Shown: one piece after another, positions 33,729-42,975 of the stretch
Position numbering within the stretch: position 1 is the stretch's first letter
Layout of the letters: every line of letters begins with the position of its first letter
Source: Actinoplanes missouriensis 431
GTDB taxonomy: Bacteria > Actinomycetota > Actinomycetes > Mycobacteriales > Micromonosporaceae
Direction of reading: 5' to 3'
Length of the DNA: 64,000 nt
Assembly: GCF_000284295.1 (NCBI RefSeq)
Contig: NC_017093.1
Location: 4,650,001 to 4,714,000 of the forward strand
Notes under the pieces: generated by a model
Told to the model about the DNA's origin: nothing
The model's input: only the letters and a program-made list of their open reading frames with translations
Database searches by the model: none
Made by a program: the position numbers and the translations under genes

Positions 33729-34778
33729 TCACTCGGGACGGCCGCGAATGAAGCCGCGCAGCAGCAGGTGGAGGATCAGCCCGATCGGAATCGCCAGGAC
33801 GATCCCCACGAAGTCGCTGTCGGCGTCGTGGACCGCCGGGTTGCCGGCCAGCGCGGTGAACACGCCACCGACGGAGAGCACGGCCGAGGCGAGCGCGAAC
33901 GGCAGCAGAATCCCCGGCAGGGCGAACACGGTGATGGCCGCGACCACGGCGGCGTCCTGCACGCGGTTGCCCAGCCGCGGGCCGTGACCGGTCAGCAGGA
34001 CGACGACCACCACCAGGGCCACGGTGAACGCGACAGTGCCCAGGGTCCGGCCGGTCGTGGGCTGGGCCGAGGAGTACCGCAGCAGCCACGGCACTGATGC
34101 GGCGAGGACACCGGCCGGCACGGCGACCAGCGCGCGCCGGCGGCTGATCACGCCGGCCGCGTGCGTTCCGGCGGCGACCGCGATCAGGGCCAGCAGCGAA
34201 CCGGTGAGCGCGCTGCCGAGCATGAGCTCCGGCTCGACGTCGGTCGGCGACTCGGTCAGCGTCACCAACCCGGCCGCCGCGGCGGCGACCAGCGCGGCGG
34301 CGAAAGTCACGGCCCGGCCGGGCACGGCGTGGACAGCGCCGGCCGCCGTACCGTCGCGCCGGGCCGCCGCCGGGACGGTGAGGGCCGCCGCGCCGCAGAG
34401 CAGCGCGGCTGCCAGCGCCGGAAGCGCGACGCCCGACACCGGGTCGAACCGGTCGACGACGATGTCGGCCGCCAGCCATCCGCCGCCCGCGACGAGCACG
34501 GCGGCGGTGGCCCGGCGGCCGCCCCGGACGGCCACCACCAGCACCACGGCCAGCCCGATCAGCGCGGCCCAGCGCAGCTCCCGCGCCCAGTAGGTGTTGT
34601 TCTCACCGAAGGCGTCCGGCCCGGTGGGCTCGCTGACCGGCTGCAGGTCGGTGACGCCGAACGCCCAGACCAGCGCCGACGCGGCGACCAGCCCGAGCAG
34701 CAGCAGGCGGTCCGTCCACGGCCACCGGACCGGCCGGGTCGTGACACCGGCGGCCGCGGGAGCGTTCGAGGAGCTCAT
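33729..34778 (-). CDS. Polytopic membrane protein, 349 aa, unknown
   Basis: About nine hydrophobic segments with short Arg-rich loops (DRLLLLGLVAASALVWAFGV, LRWAALIGLAVVLVVAV, AAVLVAGGGWLAADIVV and others) and a soluble N-terminal loop VSEPTGPDAFGENNTYWARE between segments 1 and 2. It shares this TM1-loop style with the 707-residue protein at 10449, which has DPAMPGVSATAPMPGGDGEIYLWVAELRWGAIL. No family is recognised. ATG 34778 has TACGCT 8 bases upstream. Confidence 0.78.
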   Translation of the reverse strand: MSSSNAPAAAGVTTRPVRWPWTDRLLLLGLVAASALVWAFGVTDLQPVSEPTGPDAFGENNTYWARELRWAALIGLAVVLVVAVRGGRRATAAVLVAGGGWLAADIVVDRFDPVSGVALPALAAALLCGAAALTVPAAARRDGTAAGAVHAVPGRAVTFAAALVAAAAAGLVTLTESPTDVEPELMLGSALTGSLLALIAVAAGTHAAGVISRRRALVAVPAGVLAASVPWLLRYSSAQPTTGRTLGTVAFTVALVVVVVLLTGHGPRLGNRVQDAAVVAAITVFALPGILLPFALASAVLSVGGVFTALAGNPAVHDADSDFVGIVLAIPIGLILHLLLRGFIRGRPE

Positions 34779-34855
34779 GACCGGCGAGCGTAACGGTTGG
34801 CTACCGCTGCACCACGATGCCGTCGTCCGGCGGTGGCGGGGCTGCGGCTTCCCCG

Positions 34856-34861
34856 TACCCT
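34856..34861 (+). promoter_or_regulatory. -10 element TACCCT for leaderless araC-type gene
   Basis: TACCCT, 6 bases, then ATG 34868; no Shine-Dalgarno. Confidence 0.6.
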
Positions 34862-34867
34862 CGCGCC

Positions 34868-35692
34868 ATGGTTCTCCCGGTCTCCGATGATCTCAGCCTC
34901 GGCACCTGGCGGCGCGATCCGGGCACCGTGGTCCGCCGGGCCGTGTCCGCGCCGGCCGGTGACCCGGCGTCGCCGGCCATCGTCGCGGAGTCCGAGGCGC
35001 CCGGGGTGGCGACGGACTGGCTGCCGCACGCGCATCCGATGCACGAGCTGGTCTGGGTACGGGGTGGAACACTCACCACCCGCATCGGCAACCGCATCCA
35101 CACGGTGCCGCCGGGGTTCGGCCTGTGGCTGCCGGCCGGCGTGATCCACGGCGGACGGCTGACCGCGGCCGCCGAGCTGCACGACGCGTTCTTCGCGCCG
35201 GACCGCACGCCCGTCACGTTCGACGGCCCGACGTCGATCACCATGACCCCGCTGCTGGAGTCGCTGCTGTTCCGGCTGGCGCGCACGGATCTCGGCGTGG
35301 CGGCGCGGGCCCGTACCGAGGCTGTGGTGTTCGACGTGCTCGAGGCGGCGGACCGGCAGTTCGCGCTGGAGCTGCCCGGTGATCCGCGCATCGATCCGAT
35401 CGCCGAGGCGCTGCTCGCGGACCCGGCCGACGATCGTGGGCTGCAGGAGTGGGCCGCGCATCTCGGTCTGAGCGACCGGACGATCACGCGGGCGTTCCGG
35501 GAGGCGACCGGGTTGTCGTTCGCACAGTGGCGGCAGGCGTTGCGCATCCACGAGGCCCTCGCCCTGCTGTCGGCGGGCGCCGAGGTCGGCGCGGTGTCGG
35601 AGCGGCTCGGCTATGCCCAGCCGAGCACGTTCATCGCGGCGTTCCGGCGGGTGATGAACGTGACACCGGGGTTACTGACCCCACGCGCCTGA
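34868..35692 (+). CDS. AraC-family regulator with cupin sensing domain
   Basis: A 274-residue protein. The N-terminal cupin is seen as HAHPMHELVWVRGGTLTTRIGNRIHTVPPGFGLWLPAGVIHGGRL (His-rich, at about 57-100). The C-terminal HTH pair is LQEWAAHLGLSDRTITRAFREATGLSFAQWRQALRIHEALALLSAGAEVGAVSERLGYAQPSTFIAAFRRVMNVTPG. It sits 105 bases upstream of the siderophore transporter operon on the same strand; AraC regulators of this cupin type often control iron or efflux genes, so regulation of the adjacent operon together with the iron box is plausible. Confidence 0.9.
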   Translation: MVLPVSDDLSLGTWRRDPGTVVRRAVSAPAGDPASPAIVAESEAPGVATDWLPHAHPMHELVWVRGGTLTTRIGNRIHTVPPGFGLWLPAGVIHGGRLTAAAELHDAFFAPDRTPVTFDGPTSITMTPLLESLLFRLARTDLGVAARARTEAVVFDVLEAADRQFALELPGDPRIDPIAEALLADPADDRGLQEWAAHLGLSDRTITRAFREATGLSFAQWRQALRIHEALALLSAGAEVGAVSERLGYAQPSTFIAAFRRVMNVTPGLLTPRA

Positions 35693-35699
35693 TGTCCGG

Positions 35700-35731
35700 A
35701 ATCCCGTATCCGGTGTCCGGGGTGCGGGATT
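35700..35731 (+). terminator. Weak stem-loop after araC-type gene
   Basis: AATCCCG (35700-35706) and CGGGATT (35725-35731) pair, with an 18-base loop. It may separate the AraC transcript from the iron transporter operon. Confidence 0.35.
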
Positions 35732-35758
35732 GCCGACAAGTTGATCATCACCTAGCCT
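35730..35758 (+). promoter_or_regulatory. Candidate promoter of siderophore ABC operon
   Basis: TTGCCG (35730-35735) and TAGCCT (35753-35758) are separated by 17 bases, placing a start site about 35765, inside the iron box at 35762-35780. Confidence 0.5.
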
Positions 35759-35761
35759 CCG

Positions 35762-35780
35762 TAAGGCAAGGCAACCCTTA
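35762..35780 (+). promoter_or_regulatory. IdeR/DmdR-like iron box before siderophore ABC operon
   Basis: Thirteen of 19 positions match the IdeR consensus, with AAGG...CCTT half-sites in inverted order, 17 bases before the ATG of the ATPase gene and overlapping the expected transcription start. Weaker than the efeU box but well placed. Confidence 0.65.
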
Positions 35781-35797
35781 CTTGAGGAGCTCCACCG

Positions 35798-36627
<830 letters not shown>

Positions 36628-36631
<4 letters not shown>

Positions 36632-37674
36632 AACGCCTTATCCGCCTCGCGGCCGCCGCCGCGACGGTCGCCGTGACGGTCACGGCCTGCGGCACCACCG
36701 AGGTCGAGGAACCGGCCGCCGCCGGCTCGGCCGCACCGGTCTCGCAGACCTGCGCGAACGACACCACCACGACCGCGACCGGGCCGGTGTCGATGACCGA
36801 CGGCGTCGGGCGCACGGTCAAGCTGGACAAACCCGCCCAGCGGGTCGCGGTGCTGGAGTGGCAGCAGACCGAGGATCTGCTCACGCTCTGCCTGAACCCG
36901 GTCGCGGTCGCCGACCCGAAGGGCTACGCCACCTACGTGAAGGCGGAGACGCTGCCCGCGGACGTCGCCGACGCCGGTCAGCGCGGTGAGCCCGACCTCG
37001 ACGCGCTCTACGCCACGAACCCCGACCTCATCGTCGTGGAGGCGTTCAAGGCCGACGACGAGCTGATCACCAAGCTGGAGAAGCGCGGCGTGCCGGTGCT
37101 CGCCACGGTCGGCGCGGACGCCTCCGGGCAGATCGCCAACATGAAGAAGGTCTTCTCGATGATCGGCACGGCCACCGGCCGCACCGAGCGGGCCGACCTG
37201 GTGCTCCAGCAGTTCGACAAGCACCTCGCCGAGGCCAAGCAGAAGGTGGCGAACGCGGCGGCCCGCGACTTCCTCTTCTTCGACGGCTGGATCGAGGGCG
37301 GCAACGTCGTCATCCGGCCCTACGGCGAGGGCGCGCTCTTCACCGAGCTCGGCGAGCAGCTCGGGATGACCCCGGCCTGGACCGAAAAGATCAATGCGGC
37401 GTACGGCAGCGGCGGCGTCGACCCGTCCTACGGTCTCGCCCAGACCGACATCGAGGGCCTCACCGCCGTCGGCAACGCCACCCTGTTCTACTCCGACGAC
37501 GCGACCCCGGACAGCTACGTCAAGGAACTGACCAAGAGCCCGATCTGGACCGCGCTGCCGGCCGTCAAGGAGAAGCGCGCCTACGCCTTCCCGGCCGGTG
37601 TCTGGGGCGCCGGCGGCCCGCTCTCCAACGAGCAGGCGATCGACGCGTACGTGAAGATCCTGACGCAGGCGTGA
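36628..37674 (+). CDS. Ferric-siderophore ABC transporter substrate-binding lipoprotein
   Basis: A 348-residue protein with lipoprotein signal (LAAAAATVAVTVTAC, Cys about residue 22) and a FecB/FhuD-like periplasmic-binding fold: TDGVGRTVKLDKPAQRVAVLEWQQTEDLLTLCLNPVAVAD, GEPDLDALYATNPDLIVVE, then long helix region ADLVLQQFDKHLAEAKQKVANAAARDFLFFDGW and the C-lobe ending. It captures the iron chelate at the outer membrane face for the ABC transporter. ATGA overlap with the ATPase gene upstream, GTGA overlap with the permease gene downstream. Confidence 0.93.
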
Positions 37675-39758
37675 GCGACACCCGGGTCCGGCCGGCGCTG
37701 CCCGCCGTCGGGCCCGGTCGCGGCGCGAGCGGGACGGCCGTGCTGGCCGTCCTGCTCGTCGTGGTCGCCGCGACCGGGCTGTGGCACGTCACCCAGGGCA
37801 CCTCCGGGGTCGGGTTCACCGACCTGCTGCGCTACCTGCTCGGCGCGCACGCCGACGTCGGCGGCGTGCCCATCGCCGACGTGGTGACCGGCTCCCGCCT
37901 GCCGCGCGTCTTCGCCGGGATCGCCGTCGGCGTGGCGCTCGGCGCCGCCGGGGCGCTGCTCCAGTCGGTCACCCGCAACCCCCTCGCGGCCCCGGACACC
38001 CTGGCCGTCACCGCCGGCTCCTACTTCGCGCTCTGCGCGGTCGCCGCGTTCGGCCTCGCCGTCCCGCTCTGGGCCTCCGGCGCGGTGGCCTTCGGCGGCG
38101 GGCTGCTCGCCGCGGCGCTCGTGCTCGGCCTGGCCGGCAGCGCCTCCGGCATCGGCTCCACCCGGCTCATCCTGGCCGGGTCGGCGGTCGCGATGGCCCT
38201 CGACGCGGGCGCGGCGACCCTGCTGATCCTCTTCAAGGAGAACACCACCGGCCTGTACGCGTGGGGCAGCGGCTCACTCGCCCAGCTCAACCTGGACGCC
38301 GCCGAACGCGCCACCCCGGTCGTCGCGGTGGTGCTCGTCGTCGCGCTGCTGCTGGCGCGCCGGCTCGACGTGCTCGGCCTCGGCGACGACACGGCCGCCT
38401 CGCTCGGCGTGCCGATCCGCTCCACCCGGCTGCTCGCGGTGCTCTGCGCGGTGCTGCTGACCAGCATCTCGGTGACCCTCGCCGGCCCGCTCGCCTTCGT
38501 CGGCCTGGCCGCCCCGGTCGCCGTGCGCCTCGCCGCGACCCGGATCGGCGCGCTGAGCCGGCACCGGTTCCTGATCCCGGCGTGCGGCCTGGTCGGCGCG
38601 CTGTTCGTGCTGCTCGCCGACGCCGTGCTGCGGGCGCTGATGGGCGCTCAGGCGGCCGCCTCGATCCCCACCGGCGTGCCGACCTCGCTGCTCGGCGCAA
38701 TCGTCATCGTGGTCCTCGCGCTGCGGCTGCGTGACACCGGCGCGGCGCCGGCGCCCGGCGCACCCGTCGCCATCCGCTCCCGCCGCCGCTTCCTGACCGT
38801 CACGGTCGCCGCGGCGGTCCTGCTGGTCGCGGCCGCGGTGGCCGGCCTGCTCGCCGGCAGCCTGTGGCTGCGCACCGGCGACATCGCGCTCTGGCTGCAG
38901 GGCGCCGCGCCGGACCTGATCGGCCGGGCGCTCGACGACCGGGCCCCGCGGGTCGCCGCGGCCGTCGTCGCCGGCATGGCGCTCGCCCTCGCCGGAACCG
39001 TCGTGCAGGGCACCGTGCGCAACCCGCTCGCCGAACCCGGCATCCTCGGCATCACCGCCGGCGCCGGCCTCGGCGCGGTGATCATCGTGACCTCGGGCGC
39101 GCCCGGCGGCCGGCCGGTCCTGATCCTCACGGCCGTCGCGCTGGGCCTCGCCACGTTCGCGCTGATCGCGGTGCTGGCCTGGCGCGGCGGGCTGCTGCCG
39201 GACCGCTTCCTGCTGATCGGCATCGGCTGCGGGTACGCGCTCAGCGACATCAGCACGTTCCTGCTGCTGCGCGCCGACCCGTGGGACACGCCACGCATCC
39301 TGACCTGGCTGTCCGGCACCACGTACGGCCGGACCTTCGCCGACGTGGTGCCGGTCGCCGTGGTGCTGCTGCTGGCCACGCCCCTGGTGCTGAGCATGCG
39401 CCGGGAACTGGACCTGCTCGCGATCGACGAGGACACCCCGCGGGTCTTCGGCGTGCGGCGGGAAGGAACCCGGCTGGTGCTGCTGACGGTGGCGGCGGTC
39501 GCGGCGGCGGTGAGCGTCGTGGCGGTCGGCGTGGTCGGCTTCGTCGGCCTGGTCGCCCCGCACATCGCCCGCGGCCTGGTCGGCGTCCAGCACCGGCGGA
39601 TCGTCCCGGTCGCGATGCTGCTGGGCGGGCTGCTCGTCTGCGTCGCCGACACGCTGGGCCGTACCCTGATCGCGCCGTCCCAGATCCCGGCCGGTCTGAT
39701 GATGGCGCTGATCGGCGCCCCCTATTTCGTCTGGCTGCTGCGCCGCTCCCGGGTCTGA
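37671..39758 (+). CDS. Double-length FecCD-family siderophore permease (FhuB-like fusion)
   Basis: A 695-residue protein containing two complete FecCD permease units in tandem (about 1-345 and 365-695), each with the family motifs: first SRLPRVFAGIAVGVALGAAGALLQSVTRNPLAAPDTLAVTAGSYF and GPLAFVGLAAPVAVRLAATRIG; second APRVAAAVVAGMALALAGTVVQGTVRNPLAEPGILGITAGAGL and GFVGLVAPHIARGLVG. Each unit should have ~10 membrane segments, giving one polypeptide equal to the usual permease dimer. GTG start overlapping the preceding stop. Confidence 0.93.
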   Translation: MSDTRVRPALPAVGPGRGASGTAVLAVLLVVVAATGLWHVTQGTSGVGFTDLLRYLLGAHADVGGVPIADVVTGSRLPRVFAGIAVGVALGAAGALLQSVTRNPLAAPDTLAVTAGSYFALCAVAAFGLAVPLWASGAVAFGGGLLAAALVLGLAGSASGIGSTRLILAGSAVAMALDAGAATLLILFKENTTGLYAWGSGSLAQLNLDAAERATPVVAVVLVVALLLARRLDVLGLGDDTAASLGVPIRSTRLLAVLCAVLLTSISVTLAGPLAFVGLAAPVAVRLAATRIGALSRHRFLIPACGLVGALFVLLADAVLRALMGAQAAASIPTGVPTSLLGAIVIVVLALRLRDTGAAPAPGAPVAIRSRRRFLTVTVAAAVLLVAAAVAGLLAGSLWLRTGDIALWLQGAAPDLIGRALDDRAPRVAAAVVAGMALALAGTVVQGTVRNPLAEPGILGITAGAGLGAVIIVTSGAPGGRPVLILTAVALGLATFALIAVLAWRGGLLPDRFLLIGIGCGYALSDISTFLLLRADPWDTPRILTWLSGTTYGRTFADVVPVAVVLLLATPLVLSMRRELDLLAIDEDTPRVFGVRREGTRLVLLTVAAVAAAVSVVAVGVVGFVGLVAPHIARGLVGVQHRRIVPVAMLLGGLLVCVADTLGRTLIAPSQIPAGLMMALIGAPYFVWLLRRSRV

Positions 39759-39839
39759 TCACCCGAGAGGCGGCGACGTTGCACCTGCCGTAGCGGCATG
39801 TGGTCTCCTCGAGGCACCCCAGCACGGAAGGCTCCGCCT

Positions 39840-40679
39840 GTGACCTACTCCCCCGTCATGCCGCCCCGGCAGGTTCAGATCGGTGACGCCGCCGTCTTCG
39901 CGGGGACGACGCCGCGCGCCATCCGCCACTACCACCAGATCGGTCTGCTGCCGGAGCCCGAGCGGGGCGTGGACGGTCGCCGCCGCTACGGCTACGACGA
40001 CATGATCCGGCTGCTGTGGATCCGCAGGATGGCGGAGGCCGGCATCAGCCTCGACGACATGCGGGCCGCCTTCGGGCAGACCCGGGACATCGGCGAGGTG
40101 CTGGGCCGGCTGGAGGAGACCCTGGCCGCCCAGGAGGCCGAGATCAAACGCCGGCGCGCGGCGGTCCATCGTCTCCGCACCGTGGGCAGCCCGCTGGGAC
40201 TGCTCTCCGACCTGGTCGCCGACCGGCTCGGCGACCTGCCCCCGGGCGCGCTGCGCCCCGCCGACCTGGACGCGCTGCTGGTCACGGAACGCATCTTCGG
40301 CCCGCTGGGCGCCGCGATCCAGGCCAGCGTGTTCATCGTGCTCGCCACCCACCCCGATCTGCGGGCCGAACAGGACCGGCTGGACGCGGCCGAGGCGGCC
40401 CTGGACGACAGTGTGAAGCCCGAGGATCCGCGCGTGGAGGAGCTGGCGGTCCAGCGATGCGCCCACCAGCTGGCCCTGGACCGAGCGGTGGAGACAGCCG
40501 GTCTGGACGCGGACGAGGAGAGGCTCTTCGAGATCTACGACGCCGGCGGGTCGGAAGACACGGGCAGCCGGTTGAGCGCTGCCGCAGCGGTCGCCACGAT
40601 GCCGTATGACCTGTCCCCCGCCCAGAAACGCTGCCTGGAACGCACGGCACAACTCCTCGCCGACGCCCCCGGCGGCTGA
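39840..40679 (+). CDS. MerR-family regulator with long C-terminal domain
   Basis: 279 residues. The MerR winged helix is IGDAAVFAGTTPRAIRHYHQIGLLPEPERGVDGRRRYGYDDMIRLLWIRRMAEAGISLDDMR, followed by the coiled-coil GEVLGRLEETLAAQEAEIKRRRAAVHRLR, then ~170 helical residues that would bind a ligand or act as a TipA-like sensing module. GTG 39840 has GGAAGG upstream; ATG 39858 is an alternative. It follows the iron operon by 81 bases and probably has its own promoter; target unknown. Confidence 0.87.
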   Translation: MTYSPVMPPRQVQIGDAAVFAGTTPRAIRHYHQIGLLPEPERGVDGRRRYGYDDMIRLLWIRRMAEAGISLDDMRAAFGQTRDIGEVLGRLEETLAAQEAEIKRRRAAVHRLRTVGSPLGLLSDLVADRLGDLPPGALRPADLDALLVTERIFGPLGAAIQASVFIVLATHPDLRAEQDRLDAAEAALDDSVKPEDPRVEELAVQRCAHQLALDRAVETAGLDADEERLFEIYDAGGSEDTGSRLSAAAAVATMPYDLSPAQKRCLERTAQLLADAPGG

Positions 40680-40698
40680 TCACCGGCGACGGAACGGT

Positions 40699-41466
40699 TC
40701 AGAAAGCTCCTATCTCGTAGAAGAAGAACAACCGGAAAAGGGTGGGCCACACCGTCCAGAACTGCGGTGCCGGCCCCTCACCCTCAGGAGACAGGCTCGC
40801 CACCACGAAGAGTGCCGTGACCGGGACGAGGATGAGGGCCGGTGACGTCAGCACGGCGATCTGCACCCATGCCCGCCGGCTCCAGGCGCGGGAGCCGGCG
40901 GCGCCGGCAAGCGCGCCCATCACGGCTCCGATGAGCGCGCCGATGGTCGATCCGGTGGTCGATCGATAGAACGTCATGACCGGTCCGAGACCGTCATGGG
41001 TATAGGCGAGGACCAGATCACCTCGCTGGGCCCGCCAACTCGTACACGAAAATCCGGCGATCTCGTCGAAGTCCTCCCATCCCTGCTTGATCGCATTGGC
41101 TCGGGCGAGGCCGTCCAGGCCGCAGTCGTCCTCGACGGCCGAGAGGTCGCTTCCGTCGTCGAGCTTGTAGGGGATCTCCACGTAACCGGGACCGGACTCC
41201 TCGTCGCCGAGGCGCGAACCGTAGACGAAGTCGCGCCGGTCGATCTCGCCGGCCGGGGTGACGCCGGGCACGATGTCCCGGGCGATCCGCAGCGCCTCGG
41301 TGTTGCCCGGCAGAGGGCCGGGATCGAGGCCGCCGATCCACGATCCCGCGGTCGCGCCGGCGATCCCGAGCACCATCGCGCTGAGCGCCATCGCCGCACT
41401 GCGCGTCCAACCTCGGGACTCGGTCAACGTGATGAAGCCTTTCTCGCCGGCGCCGGGTGCGGACAT
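40699..41466 (-). CDS. Membrane-anchored hypothetical protein, 255 aa
   Basis: One N-terminal hydrophobic segment (AAMALSAMVLGIAGATAGSWIGG), an external soluble region of ~110 residues with two Cys (DDCGLDGLARANAIKQGW... FSCTSWRAQRGDLVLAY) that could form a disulfide, then two or three C-terminal segments (IGALIGAVMGALAGAAG, VQIAVLTSPALILVPVTALFVVASL, and an aromatic end). TATGAT lies only 3 bases before ATG 41466, so a slightly later start cannot be ruled out. Function unknown. Confidence 0.72.
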   Translation of the reverse strand: MSAPGAGEKGFITLTESRGWTRSAAMALSAMVLGIAGATAGSWIGGLDPGPLPGNTEALRIARDIVPGVTPAGEIDRRDFVYGSRLGDEESGPGYVEIPYKLDDGSDLSAVEDDCGLDGLARANAIKQGWEDFDEIAGFSCTSWRAQRGDLVLAYTHDGLGPVMTFYRSTTGSTIGALIGAVMGALAGAAGSRAWSRRAWVQIAVLTSPALILVPVTALFVVASLSPEGEGPAPQFWTVWPTLFRLFFFYEIGAF

Positions 41467-41584
41467 CGGATCATAGGTGATCTTGTGGCCCGGAACCGTC
41501 CGGCAAACAGCTGGTGTGCGTGTTCAGCTTCCGGGTATGCGGCCGGAACGCAAGGCGCTCAGCCATCGGACGGAAGGCGAACCT

Positions 41585-42049
41585 GTGACGGCCGGACATC
41601 AGGAGACCGGGCTCGGCCAGATCGGCGACGCCATTCGGCGTTCCGGCGTATATCTGCAGTTCGTGCCGCAGCCGACCCCCTTGGAGGCGTGCTGGTACAC
41701 GATCGGCCTGACCGGCCATGGGCATCCTGAGCTGATCCTTTTCGGGCTGCCCCCGGACATCTCCCGGCCGGTTCTGCGCGCCGTCGCCGATGAGGTCATC
41801 GCGGGTCGACGAGCATTCGCCCCGGGCCAGCGGGCCGACGACGTCATCGAGGGTCACCAGGTTCAATTCGTCGCGGTCACCGAGCCGGATCGCCACCTGC
41901 CCGTCGCCGCGCAGTTCTACGCCGGCACGGGCGCCGCCGTGGAGGCCTTGCAGATCGTGTGGCCGGACCGGTACCACCGCTGGCCCTGGGAGCCCGGCAC
42001 GCGCGTGGAGGACATGCCGGTGCTCGGCCGGCCAGTATCCTCCGCGTGA
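41585..42049 (+). CDS. DUF4262 protein
   Basis: About 154 residues: IGDAIRRSGVYLQFVPQPTPLEACWYTIGLTGHGHPELILFGLPPDISRPVLRAVADEVIAGRRAF..., PVAAQFYAGTGAAVEALQIVWPDRYHRWPWE, matching DUF4262 (small cytoplasmic family, seen near toxins and defence genes, role unknown). GTG 41585 has GGAAGGCGA upstream; ATG 41537 is an in-frame alternative. The TGATG junction at its end couples it to the aldo/keto reductase gene. Confidence 0.83.
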   Translation: MTAGHQETGLGQIGDAIRRSGVYLQFVPQPTPLEACWYTIGLTGHGHPELILFGLPPDISRPVLRAVADEVIAGRRAFAPGQRADDVIEGHQVQFVAVTEPDRHLPVAAQFYAGTGAAVEALQIVWPDRYHRWPWEPGTRVEDMPVLGRPVSSA

Positions 42050-42975
42050 TGACTTCCCACGGTGTCGTTGCAGCGGGGTCCGGAACCTGGACGCTCGGAG
42101 ACCTGACAGTCAACAGAATCGGCTTCGGCGCCATGCGGCTGACCGCTGATGCCGACGGGAGCCCCAGCGACCGGGATCGCGTGATCGCCGTGCTGCGCCG
42201 AGCCGTCGACCTCGGCGTCAACCACATCGACACCGCCGCCTTCTATTTCTCGGCGCTCCGGTCGGCCAATGAACTGATCAATCGGGCTCTCTCCCCGTAC
42301 CCGGAAGAATTGGTGGTGACCACCAAGGTCGGACCTGGTCGAGACCCTTCGGGTGAATGGCTTCCACCGGCGCGCCCGGAGCAGCTCCGTGGCCAGGTCG
42401 AGGAGAACCTGCGCCAGCTCGGCAGAGATCACCTCGATGTGGTGAACCTGCGCCGGCAGGGATGGGACTCCATCGCCGATCATTTCGGGGCGCTGGCCGA
42501 ATTGCGCGACGCCGGCCTGATCCGGCACCTGGGCCTCTCCAACGTCAGCGTCGATCACCTCCGGCAGGCGCAGGCGATCGCGCCCGTGGTGTGCGTGCAG
42601 AATTCGTACGGCGTCGATTATCAGAGAAACGAGCAAGACGATTTCGTACGCCTTTGCGGTGATCTGGGCGTGGCTTTCGTGCCGTTCTTCGCGATTGCGG
42701 CAGCCGGACGAAAAGCCGGCTCCCGCCGCGACGACAGCGAGGCGATCCGCGCCGTGGCGCACGCGCACGGCGTGACGCCGGCACAAGTGCGCATCGCGTG
42801 GACATTGCACCGAGGGCCGCACGTGCTGGCCATTCCCGGTACGGGAAATCCGGAGCACCTGGCCGAGAACGTAGCCGCCGGGGCGCTACGGCTCTCCGCG
42901 GAGGACATGTCATTGCTCGACACGGCTCACGCTTACCCCGACGGCCTCACCGGGCGTGCTCCCACGGCTTCTTGA
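42049..42975 (+). CDS. Aldo/keto reductase
   Basis: 308 residues, a TIM-barrel NADPH oxidoreductase: LTVNRIGFGAMRL, VDLGVNHIDTAAFYFS (Asp/Tyr catalytic region; the Tyr is displaced to FYF), VVTTKVG (Lys), a region replacing the usual HxxD with VVNLRRQGWDS, IRHLGLSNVSVDHLRQA, VVCVQNSYGVD, and the C-terminal VLAIPGTGNPEHLAENV. ATG 42049 shares one base with the DUF4262 stop. The His of the tetrad is not obvious, so activity may be altered. Its end overlaps the convergent CU044_5270 gene by 29 bases. Confidence 0.9.
   Translation: MTSHGVVAAGSGTWTLGDLTVNRIGFGAMRLTADADGSPSDRDRVIAVLRRAVDLGVNHIDTAAFYFSALRSANELINRALSPYPEELVVTTKVGPGRDPSGEWLPPARPEQLRGQVEENLRQLGRDHLDVVNLRRQGWDSIADHFGALAELRDAGLIRHLGLSNVSVDHLRQAQAIAPVVCVQNSYGVDYQRNEQDDFVRLCGDLGVAFVPFFAIAAAGRKAGSRRDDSEAIRAVAHAHGVTPAQVRIAWTLHRGPHVLAIPGTGNPEHLAENVAAGALRLSAEDMSLLDTAHAYPDGLTGRAPTAS

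Noticed and set aside
38274..39593. 439-codon minus frame opposite the siderophore permease
   Set aside because: Shadow frame; FecCD motifs on the plus strand are intact in both halves.
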